A stretch of DNA of 12,882 nucleotides from Bacteroidales bacterium. Lineage in GTDB: Bacteria; Bacteroidota; Bacteroidia; Bacteroidales; UBA932. The translations under genes and the position numbers were made by a program. Each line of letters starts with the position of its first letter. Within the stretch, counting starts at the first letter, position 1. Of this stretch, positions 1-5,569 are shown piece after piece. The notes under the pieces are model-generated. The model was not told the origin of the DNA, did not search any database, and saw nothing but the letters and a program-made list of their open reading frames with translations. Location of the stretch: contig JAEEQI010000059.1 in assembly GCA_016285215.1 (NCBI GenBank), positions 1-12,882 of the forward strand, given 5' to 3'.

Positions 1-245
1 ATGCAAACATTATTGCCTTTCATGAACCAGTCGGTAATGGTGGCGGTGAAGTTGTTGGGGGTGCAAGTTATCTTTCCGGCGGACGTGAAGGTAACTTCAA
101 TCTCGACATCATTAATTTCACCAACCCAAGTACCAACGCAAGCCTTCTTAATATTGGTGATGGCGGGATCTTCCTGCTTTTTGCAGCTGGTAGCGGTCAG
201 GGCTGCTACAGCGATGACTGCAAGGATAACGAATAATTTTTTCAT
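1..245 (-). CDS. small lipoprotein, C-terminus outside window
   Basis: This reading frame starts at the ATG complementary to 243-245 and runs off the window after 81 codons with no stop. The N-terminus, MKKLFVILAVIAVAALTATSC, is a lipoprotein signal peptide: two lysines, a hydrophobic core, then Cys21 in an ATSC lipobox. The lipobox is somewhat relaxed, with Ala rather than Leu/Val at -3. The mature part begins KKQEDP and goes on to a Trp- and Thr-rich stretch (GTWVGEINDVEIEVTF) that could be the start of a small beta-barrel or lipocalin-like domain. That fold is a guess. The protein is probably anchored in the cell envelope. It is divergent from the gene at 367. A weak -7-like octamer, TATCTTCG, lies on the minus strand at 284-277, one mismatch from consensus and without a clear -33 partner. 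Function unknown. Confidence 0.75.
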   Translation of the reverse strand, partial: MKKLFVILAVIAVAALTATSCKKQEDPAITNIKKACVGTWVGEINDVEIEVTFTSAGKITCTPNNFTATITDWFMKGNNVC

Positions 246-353
246 GTGTAAAACTATTTTATTAACTAATCGAAGGCGAAGATAATACCTCGTTTTTAAT
301 TATTTGTAAAAACTAATGCACACATTTGGGATGGACCGAATGCGTGCATTTTG

Positions 354-361
354 TATCTTTG
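354..361 (+). promoter_or_regulatory. Bacteroidetes -7 promoter core for the DUF4838 gene
   Basis: TATCTTTG matches the Bacteroidetes primary sigma factor -7 consensus TAnnTTTG exactly. The start codon begins only five bases further on, at 367. No TTG at normal -33 spacing was found; the nearest TTTG upstream is about 25 bases away. The placement implies a transcript starting at or very near the ATG. Confidence 0.6.
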
Positions 362-366
362 TGGCT

Positions 367-2511
367 ATGAAACAGAGACTGATAACCATCGCCCTGCTAG
401 CGCTAAGTCTTGGCGCCGGGGCCCAGAACGTCCGGTTCAACCACAACAGCCGCATTGTTACTTCTGAAGACACACCCGCCTCCGCCATCCTGCAGCGCTA
501 TCTGGGAGAAGCTACCGGGTATGCGTTCCCCATAGTGAAAGGAAGCCCTAAAAAGGCCGATATCCTGCTGCGGGAAGTGTCCGGCCTGCCTGAAGATGCG
601 TTCCGCGTGCTGGTGGAAAAAGGCACCGTGGTGCTGGAAGGAAAAGGCAAGAGCCTTTCTTACGCGGCCTGCGACTTCCTGGAGCAGGAAGTGGGGATGA
701 ATTACTGGGGAGGAGGAGAGTATGATCTTCCCCGTGTCAACACCGTCACGGTGCGTCCAAGGGCGGAGATTCCCGCCTTCCGTTACCGGCAATGCAGCCA
801 CTATCTCCTGAGGGAAGACCCTCTTCTTCGTACCTGGATGCGCTTGGAAGAGCCGGCCGACCTTTTTGTCGACAATCTGTGGGTGCATACCTGTAACCGC
901 CTGTTGCCGGCCTCGCGCTACGGGACTGAGCACCCCGAGTATTATGCTTACTATGGAGGAAAAAGGCATCCCGGAAGCGCCAGCCAATGGTGCATGAGCA
1001 ATCCCGAAGTGCTGGAAATCGTTTGCGGAACGCTGGACAGCCTGTTCCGCGCCCATCCGGATCGGAAGATGATTTCCATCTCACAGAACGATGGATCAGA
1101 TACTTATTGCCGATGTCCTGCCTGCCAGGCTATTATGGATGAGGAGGGGAGTCCTTCCGGGCCCATCCTTCGCTTTGTGAATGCCGTGGCAGAGCGTTTT
1201 CCGGACAAGGAAATCTCTACGCTGGCGTATCTTTTCTCCGTGCAGCCACCTAAAATCACCAAGCCGCGTCCCAACGTGTCCATTATGCTCTGTGACATAG
1301 ATTGCCGGAGACAGACTTCCCTCCCGGAAAACCCTTCCGGGCAGGTGTTTATGCGGGCCCTGGAAGGCTGGAGCGCCATCTGTGACAACATTTTCCTCTG
1401 GGATTACGGCATCAACTTCGACAATTACCTGTCACCCTTCCCCAACCTGCAGACCATTAAAGATAATATGGTTATCTTCCAGGACCATGGGGTAAAGATG
1501 CATTTCTCGCAGATCAACAGTTCCCGGGGCGGGGATATGGCCGAACTGAGGCCCTATCTGGTTTCCAAGCTGATGTGGAACCCCCAGGCCATCCTGGATT
1601 CGCTGGAGCGGCATTTCTGCGAGGCCTATTACGGGGCGGCAGCGCCCCATATCTTAAGGTATATCCATACGATGGAGGGGGCCGCCGTGGCTACGGACGT
1701 GGATCTTTTCATCTACGATTCCCCCGTTTCCTATAAAGGCAATATCCTCCAGCCGGCCCTGTTCAAACGCTATAACGCCCTGTTCGACGAGGCCGAAGCC
1801 GCCGTTGCCGAGGATCCGCTCAGGCTCTCCCGCGTGCGCAGGACCCGCCTTCCGCTGCAGTATTCGGCCCTGGAGATTGCCAGGACGGACATCAACCGGG
1901 ACAATGCCGCGGTAGAAAAGCAGCTGGACCTGTTTGAAAGCCGCATCCGGGAATTCGACGTTCCCAGCCTGAACGAGCGCGCCAACAGCCCGCTGGAATA
2001 CTGCAGGCTGTTCCGGGAGCGATACCTGCCATCGGCCCAGGACAACCTGGCCTTCGGCTGCCCGGTCACCTTTGCCATCGAGCCCCGCCCCAAATACGCA
2101 GAATTGGGCAAGACGGCCCTTACGGACGGTCTGTACGGCGGTGCCGGCTACGTAGAGAGCTGGGTGGGCTGGGAAGGCACGGACGCCGATTTCACCATAG
2201 ACCTGGGCTCCGTGAAGTCCATCAATGAGATTGGGGCCGATTTCCTCCGCCAGATAGGCGCCTGGGTGCTGGAGCCCAAGGCCGTCCGCTTCTTTGTGTC
2301 GGCCGACGGAAAGAATTTCCGGGAGTTTGACTACCGGCCGCTGGAGGAAAACCGCAGCGGCACCATCGAATTCACGCCCGTGGTGGGGAAGGGCCACGCG
2401 CAGGCCCGCTATGTACGAATCTTCGTGGACGGCGTAAAGGACTGCCCGGAGTGGCATTATGGCGTGGGCAACCCCTGCTGGTTCTTTATCGACGAAGTTT
2501 GGGTGAAATAG
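367..2511 (+). CDS. secreted DUF4838 glycoside-hydrolase-like protein with C-terminal discoidin-like domain
   Basis: The protein is 714 residues and probably acts on glycans outside the cytoplasm. I chose the ATG at 367 because it gives a clean signal peptide (MKQRLITIALLALSLGAGAQ, likely cut after AGA) and follows the TATCTTTG promoter core. An in-frame ATG at 316 would put 17 non-signal residues in front and lies upstream of the promoter. Residues about 20-130 resemble the small N-terminal alpha/beta domain seen in front of alpha-glucuronidases and related enzymes. Residues about 150-440 fit DUF4838, including its hallmark SISQNDGSDTYCRCPAC at 237-253, with three cysteines that may bind metal or form disulfides. 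Residues about 575-714 look like an F5/8 type C (CBM32-like) beta-sandwich, with LTDG, FTIDLG and FFVSADGKNF motifs. DUF4838 enzymes are linked to polysaccharide use in gut Bacteroidota; the substrate cannot be read from the sequence. No SusC/SusD pair is adjacent. Confidence 0.85.
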   Translation: MKQRLITIALLALSLGAGAQNVRFNHNSRIVTSEDTPASAILQRYLGEATGYAFPIVKGSPKKADILLREVSGLPEDAFRVLVEKGTVVLEGKGKSLSYAACDFLEQEVGMNYWGGGEYDLPRVNTVTVRPRAEIPAFRYRQCSHYLLREDPLLRTWMRLEEPADLFVDNLWVHTCNRLLPASRYGTEHPEYYAYYGGKRHPGSASQWCMSNPEVLEIVCGTLDSLFRAHPDRKMISISQNDGSDTYCRCPACQAIMDEEGSPSGPILRFVNAVAERFPDKEISTLAYLFSVQPPKITKPRPNVSIMLCDIDCRRQTSLPENPSGQVFMRALEGWSAICDNIFLWDYGINFDNYLSPFPNLQTIKDNMVIFQDHGVKMHFSQINSSRGGDMAELRPYLVSKLMWNPQAILDSLERHFCEAYYGAAAPHILRYIHTMEGAAVATDVDLFIYDSPVSYKGNILQPALFKRYNALFDEAEAAVAEDPLRLSRVRRTRLPLQYSALEIARTDINRDNAAVEKQLDLFESRIREFDVPSLNERANSPLEYCRLFRERYLPSAQDNLAFGCPVTFAIEPRPKYAELGKTALTDGLYGGAGYVESWVGWEGTDADFTIDLGSVKSINEIGADFLRQIGAWVLEPKAVRFFVSADGKNFREFDYRPLEENRSGTIEFTPVVGKGHAQARYVRIFVDGVKDCPEWHYGVGNPCWFFIDEVWVK

Positions 2512-2529
2512 GGATAATTGCTATCTTTG
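2498..2529 (+). promoter_or_regulatory. Bacteroidetes promoter for the ThiL-like gene
   Basis: A -33 element TTTG (2498-2501) and a -7 core TATCTTTG (2522-2529) are separated by 20 bases, a good fit to the Bacteroidetes consensus. The -33 box overlaps the last codons of the DUF4838 gene. The start codon at 2547 is 17 bases downstream of the core, so a very short untranslated leader is expected. This makes the downstream pair of genes an independent transcription unit, though read-through from upstream remains possible because no terminator is visible between 2512 and 2546. Confidence 0.7.
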
Positions 2530-2546
2530 CATAAACAGCATTTGAA

Positions 2547-3551
2547 ATGGCAGAATCATTCTCTGAGATAGGTAAAATCCAGGCCATCGAACAGCTTTAT
2601 CAGCTGTCGGCATACAATCCCGTAAGCGGACTCAGCTATACTTCTTCCAAGGGCGGACGCATTACCACCGCGTCCCGGATGTACTTGGAAGGCATTGATT
2701 TCAATCTGGTGTACTTCCCCCTCAAGCACCTGGGCTACAAGTGTGTAGTGGGCGTTGTGGGTGAACTGTACGCCGCCCTGGCCGCACCCAAGCTCCTCAA
2801 CGTGGTGCTGGGCGTATCGGCCAAACTGGATTTCCCCCAGATCAAGGAACTCTGGATGGGCATTACGGTGGCGGCCAAGGAACACGGCTTCGAGGCCGTG
2901 AACCTGGATCTTCAGCCCTCCAACAACGGGTTGTACCTGTCGCTGAGCGCTACCGGCGAAACGGCCATCCTTACGGAGAAGCGCCGCCTGGCCGCCAAAT
3001 CCAAGGACCTTATCTGCGTTTCCGGCAGCCTGGGTGCCGCTTATCTGGGCCTGCAGGTGCTGGAGCGGGGTGCCCGCGAGTTCCAGGAAAAGGGAACCCA
3101 GCCCGATATGACCCAGTACAAGATGCTGGTAGGGGCCTATCTGAGGCCCGAACTGGACGCTTCCGTGGTTTCCCGCCTGGAAGACGCAGAGATTTACCCT
3201 TCGTACGGCTATTTTGTGACCCGCGGCCTCTCGGATGCCCTCAAACGCCTCACGCGCGACAGCGGCCTGGGAGCCAAGGTGTATGCCGATAAGATTCCCT
3301 TCGAGGGCAACAGCTTCCAGCTGGGCAAAGAGCTGGATATGGACCCTGTATCGGCCGCTATGAACGGGGGAGACGACAACCGCCTCCTGTTTGTGGTGCC
3401 CATCCTGCATCTGGAGAAGTTCCGCCGGGAGTTCCAGACCTTTGACGTGATTGGTCACCTGGCCCAGCCCGAGGCCGGCACGGTTTTGGTCACTCCGGAG
3501 GGCGTTGAATTCCCCGTGAAGGCACAGGGATGGCAAGAAGAAACTGAATAA
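2547..3551 (+). CDS. ThiL-like (AIR synthase-related) protein, catalytically degenerate
   Basis: The 334-residue protein follows the thiamine-monophosphate kinase (ThiL) fold along its length. Recognisable blocks are YLEGIDFNLVYFPLKHLGYK (46-65), LICVSGSLGAAYLGLQVLER (155-174), NGGDDNRLLF (273-282) and a C-terminal VIGHL...VKAQGW. ThiL phosphorylates thiamine phosphate to thiamine diphosphate with ATP and several Mg ions. Here the family's key acidic motifs are missing. The N-terminal GDDAA motif is absent, the Asp-containing NxSD segment reads VVGELYA (70-76), the GGDTT motif reads NLDLQPS (119-125), the (I/V)SDGL motif reads FVTRGLSDA (223-231), and EDYELLF reads DDNRLLF. ATP hydrolysis is therefore unlikely. 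The frame is intact and has a consensus promoter, so this looks like a maintained paralogue with a changed role (ligand binding or scaffolding), not a decaying gene. It lies 12 bases before the next gene and is probably co-transcribed with it. Confidence 0.75.
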   Translation: MAESFSEIGKIQAIEQLYQLSAYNPVSGLSYTSSKGGRITTASRMYLEGIDFNLVYFPLKHLGYKCVVGVVGELYAALAAPKLLNVVLGVSAKLDFPQIKELWMGITVAAKEHGFEAVNLDLQPSNNGLYLSLSATGETAILTEKRRLAAKSKDLICVSGSLGAAYLGLQVLERGAREFQEKGTQPDMTQYKMLVGAYLRPELDASVVSRLEDAEIYPSYGYFVTRGLSDALKRLTRDSGLGAKVYADKIPFEGNSFQLGKELDMDPVSAAMNGGDDNRLLFVVPILHLEKFRREFQTFDVIGHLAQPEAGTVLVTPEGVEFPVKAQGWQEETE

Positions 3552-3563
3552 AACCTTAATAAC

Positions 3564-4178
3564 ATGAAGAAACTTGTATCCGTATTTGCAGTGGCTGCTC
3601 TGTTCAGCCTTTCTGCCAATGCCCAGAGCATCCTGGACAAGCTGGGCAGCCTGGGAAATGTCATTTCCAACGCTGCCGGCGTGGTGTATTCCGCTCCCGT
3701 AAGCCTCAATGGCACCTATCAATATAACGGAGTGGCCGTTTCTGCCACCAGCTCCGAAGGCGGTATCCTTACCAATCTGGCCGGTTCCGCTGCTACTTCG
3801 GCCCTGGAAACCAAGGCCGACGGCTACCTCTCCAAGGTAGGGATCAAGCCCGGCGCTATGTCCTTCACCTTCAACTCCACGGACAACACCTTCACGCTGA
3901 ATGTGGCCGGCATTTCCATCCCCGGTACCTACAAGGTGAGCGACGGAGAAAAGACCGTGTCCCTGGTGTTTGGCAAGAAACTGCAGTATCTGAGCATGAC
4001 CGGCTCGCTGGAATCCAGCCTGGGCAATGTAAAGATGGTTTTCCCCGTCAACAAGGCTATGGCCCTCATCAAGAAACTGGCTTCTACGCTGGGTCAGAGC
4101 TCCTCTCAGCTGGGCTCCCTGGCCAAGCTGGCCGACGGCTACGACAACTTCCGCCTGGGCTTCAAGATGAGCAAATAA
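3564..4178 (+). CDS. secreted DUF4923-type protein
   Basis: The 204-residue protein starts with a signal peptide (MKKLVSVFAVAALFSLSANA, likely cut before QSIL). The rest matches my memory of the Bacteroidota DUF4923 family. It has a GTYQYNGVAV segment, then an Ala/Thr-rich helix followed by a LETKADGYLSKVGIKPG block, a beta-rich FTFNSTDNTFTLNVAG repeat-like stretch, and an amphipathic tail. The mature protein is expected in the periplasm or outside the cell; no biochemical role is known to me. It begins 12 bases after the ThiL-like gene with no promoter of its own, so the two probably form an operon. No canonical terminator follows; the first structure downstream is the 133-bp palindromic element starting 22 bases after the stop. 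The family call rests on recognition alone, without a profile search. Confidence 0.75.
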   Translation: MKKLVSVFAVAALFSLSANAQSILDKLGSLGNVISNAAGVVYSAPVSLNGTYQYNGVAVSATSSEGGILTNLAGSAATSALETKADGYLSKVGIKPGAMSFTFNSTDNTFTLNVAGISIPGTYKVSDGEKTVSLVFGKKLQYLSMTGSLESSLGNVKMVFPVNKAMALIKKLASTLGQSSSQLGSLAKLADGYDNFRLGFKMSK

Positions 4179-4200
4179 GCCCTTCGGCACCTCCTCACCG

Positions 4201-4333
4201 GCCGCGTTTGCAAAGAATCTGCCTTCTGTGCGTTCTGTCTGCAAACGCGGCTCTGTTTTCGGCCGAAAAGCCCGTTTTCGCCGCCACGTTTGCACATAAT
4301 CTGCCCCAGGTGCTTTCTGCCTGCAAACGTGGC
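4201..4333 (+). repeat. 133-bp double-palindrome (REP/BIME-like) element, copy A
   Basis: Two 51-bp imperfect palindromes, 4201-4251 and 4283-4333, lie in the same orientation with a 31-base spacer between them. Unit 1 has arms GCCGCGTTTGCA and TGCAAACGCGGC around a 27-base loop. Unit 2 has arms GCCACGTTTGCA and TGCAAACGTGGC, so the changed base pair is compensated on both sides. Loops share AATCTGCC, GTGC and TTCT. The spacer contains a 14-bp perfect palindrome, TTTTCGGCCGAAAA, at 4256-4269. The element begins 22 bases after the stop of the DUF4923-type gene and ends 94 bases before the RAYT start. Confidence 0.85.
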
Positions 4334-4336
4334 AAT

Positions 4337-4389
4337 ATCGTAAGAAACACACAAAATGCAGTCTGAAACAACACAACTTTTCTTACGAT
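4337..4389. repeat. 11-bp perfect inverted repeat upstream of the RAYT gene
   Basis: ATCGTAAGAAA (4337-4347) is repeated inverted as TTTCTTACGAT (4379-4389) around a 31-base A-rich loop. It starts three bases after palindromic element A and ends 38 bases before the RAYT start codon. Its sequence is unrelated to the 133-bp element. It could be a hairpin in a transcript, an operator for RAYT expression, or a remnant of another insertion. It has no T-run, so a terminator role is not supported. Confidence 0.6.
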
Positions 4390-4414
4390 TGTAGGAATTC
4401 CGGATAGGCCTGCT

Positions 4415-4422
4415 TACCTTGG
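4415..4422 (+). promoter_or_regulatory. weak -7-like element before the RAYT gene
   Basis: TACCTTGG differs from the TAnnTTTG consensus at one base and sits five bases before the ATG at 4428, the same spacing as at the DUF4838 gene and close to that at dnaE. The best TTG upstream (4389-4391) is 23 bases away, slightly too far. This would be a weak promoter, as expected for a transposase gene. Confidence 0.35.
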
Positions 4423-4427
4423 TGGGC

Positions 4428-5342
4428 ATGAAGGAATCATATCATATCTGCTTTACATCGCACGACGAGGTGATGTTCCGGGATGAGGAAGATCACGGAG
4501 TCTTTGTTAACCTGATGGCGCTGCGGGCCTTTGTATCTGATGCTGAGATTCTGGCCGACGCAGAAATGTCCACCCACTTTCACTCCGTTGTGTTTGCCGA
4601 GGACCCGATGCTCTTTGCCTCTGCGCTAAGGATGTCCTATACCAAATACTTCAACCATAAGTATGACCGGAAGGGGAGGATGGGGCAGAAGTACACTTTC
4701 TCACAAAAGATCGACGGTTTCAATCACCAGATGGTGGCGCTGTCTTACGTTCTGAGGAACGGGCTTCATCACGGAGCGGCTCCCACGGCATTGGGATACG
4801 CCTATTGCTCTGTACGTGAGCTGTTTGCGAAAGAGATCGGCCTCTCTTCTGAGAGGTCCCGGCCTTTTTCTCGGGCCGATATGGCGGCCTATCTGCCCCG
4901 CTATTCAGCGTTCCCGGACCATTGGCAGATGGATGAATCAGGCGTTTTCCTTCGCAAGAGTTTTATGGAGCTTCGACGAGCCGAGCAGTACTACGGTTCG
5001 GCCAGAAACTATCTATATCAGATGAACCGGCTGACGGACGAAAGCTGGAAAGAAGACCAGCAGAAGGACAATACCGGCCAGCCCGTCACCCTGTCCATGA
5101 TCGAAGGGGCCGATGAAAAATCCATAGCCCAGATGCTGAACAACGAGCACGGACGCAACTTCAACCCCAACCGCTTACAGGATATGGATGTTTGCCGCCT
5201 CATCGACCATGATCTGTTGCCCTCTTTTGGCGTCCGCTCAGTCTATCTGCTTTCGGATAGCCAGCGCCAGCGCCTTGCCCGCCAGCTCCAGGCCGAATAC
5301 CGCCTCCCCAATCACCAGATTCGCCGCTGCCTGGGATACTAG
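4428..5342 (+). CDS. REP-associated tyrosine transposase (RAYT), Y1/HUH family
   Basis: The 304-residue protein matches the Transposase_17 (IS200-like Y1) fold in its first 120 residues. The metal-binding HUH motif is HFH at 50-52 within MSTHFHSVVF. An FNHKYDRKGRMGQKYTF block (75-91) corresponds to the FN...RxGxLxQxRF signature of RAYTs, and Tyr107 in SYVLRNGL is the likely nucleophile, in the place of the family's YIxxNP motif. Such enzymes cut and rejoin single-stranded DNA at hairpins, and RAYTs act on REP palindromes. The remaining 180 or so residues are unlike short RAYTs. They end in QRQRLARQLQAEYRLPNHQIRRCLG, a probable helix-turn-helix that may bind DNA. I prefer ATG 4428 over TTG 4419 because it starts at MKESYHICFT, close to the family pattern, and lies just after a -7-like element. 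The gene is flanked by elements A and B, and its third-base use looks less biased than in dnaE. Confidence 0.8.
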   Translation: MKESYHICFTSHDEVMFRDEEDHGVFVNLMALRAFVSDAEILADAEMSTHFHSVVFAEDPMLFASALRMSYTKYFNHKYDRKGRMGQKYTFSQKIDGFNHQMVALSYVLRNGLHHGAAPTALGYAYCSVRELFAKEIGLSSERSRPFSRADMAAYLPRYSAFPDHWQMDESGVFLRKSFMELRRAEQYYGSARNYLYQMNRLTDESWKEDQQKDNTGQPVTLSMIEGADEKSIAQMLNNEHGRNFNPNRLQDMDVCRLIDHDLLPSFGVRSVYLLSDSQRQRLARQLQAEYRLPNHQIRRCLGY

Positions 5343-5368
5343 CCCCTGCTGGTTTCCGGTCTGCTCCG

Positions 5369-5501
5369 GCCGCGTTTGCACGAAATCTGCCTTCTGTGCG
5401 TTCTAGCTGCAAACGCGGCTCCAAAATCGGCCTTTTCGGCCTGAAACCGCGCCACGTTTGCACAAAATCTGGCCCTGGTGCGTTCTAGCTGCAAACGCGG
5501 C
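5369..5501 (+). repeat. 133-bp double-palindrome (REP/BIME-like) element, copy B
   Basis: The architecture is as in copy A: units 5369-5419 and 5451-5501 with a 31-base spacer (5420-5450). Unit 1 has perfect 12-bp arms. In unit 2 the left arm is GCCACG but the right arm is CGCGGC, giving one A/C mismatch here that would be a G-U pair in RNA of the other strand. The spacer differs more from copies A and C but keeps the CGGCC core. It starts 26 bases after the RAYT stop. The 14 bases just before it (5355-5368, TCCGGTCTGCTCCG) are identical to the equivalent flank of copy C, so the mobile or duplicated unit may extend further on that side. Confidence 0.85.
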
Positions 5502-5527
5502 TGGAAGCGGGCGCAATGTTGATAACT

Positions 5528-5541
5528 TTTTTGCGCAAAAA
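5528..5541. promoter_or_regulatory. 14-bp palindrome at the dnaE -33 region, possible operator
   Basis: TTTTTGCGCAAAAA is a perfect palindrome covering the TTG (5531-5533) that would serve as the -33 box of the dnaE promoter. A second half-site, GCGCAA at 5511-5516, pairs with TTGCGC at 5531-5536. A DNA-binding dimer here would occlude the promoter. No regulator is recognisable, and an A/T-flanked GCGC palindrome could be chance. Confidence 0.3.
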
Positions 5542-5563
5542 CGGGGGAGAAATCGTATCTTTG
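5531..5563 (+). promoter_or_regulatory. Bacteroidetes promoter for dnaE
   Basis: TTG (5531-5533, the end of a run of six T) and TATCTTTG (5556-5563) are separated by 22 bases, slightly wider than the best Bacteroidetes spacing. The dnaE start codon is only six bases beyond the core, which argues for a near-leaderless message. The promoter begins 30 bases after palindromic element B. Confidence 0.65.
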
Positions 5564-5569
5564 CCGTAT

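Larger units (their letters stand above)
4201..5501 (+). mobile_element. REPtron-like unit: RAYT transposase gene bracketed by two 133-bp palindromic elements
   Basis: Two directly oriented copies of the 133-bp element (4201-4333 and 5369-5501) enclose a single RAYT gene. This is the arrangement known for REP-associated tyrosine transposases, which are usually single-copy, vertically kept genes flanked by the repeats they act on. A third copy sits 3.8 kb away, inverted and without a transposase, so the element can be placed apart from the gene. The limits given here are the outer edges of the two palindromic elements. Target-site duplications are not evident. Confidence 0.65.

Noticed and set aside
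2547..3551. Naming this gene thiL
   Set aside because: The fold matches but the ATP/Mg-binding motifs of ThiL are missing, so the symbol would imply an activity the sequence does not support.
4201..4333. The 133-bp elements as intrinsic terminators
   Set aside because: Loops are 27 bases long and no T-run follows any unit. Copy C is followed by a separate, classical terminator.
2556..4376. Long minus-strand open frame (606 codons) across the ThiL-like and DUF4923-type genes
   Set aside because: It runs antisense to two recognisable proteins with their own starts, signal peptide and promoter. Its translation is low-complexity Gly/Gln/His/Val-rich, a typical mirror of GC-rich codon bias, and it passes through palindromic element A.
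4201..5501. CRISPR array
   Set aside because: The repeated units are palindromic hairpins in pairs with conserved loops and homologous spacers, not short repeats separated by unique spacers, and no cas gene is present.
4201..5501. Ordinary insertion sequence or composite transposon bounded by elements A and B
   Set aside because: The bracketing elements are direct, internally palindromic and also occur alone at 9346. No target duplication is visible, and the protein is RAYT-like, which favours a REPtron.
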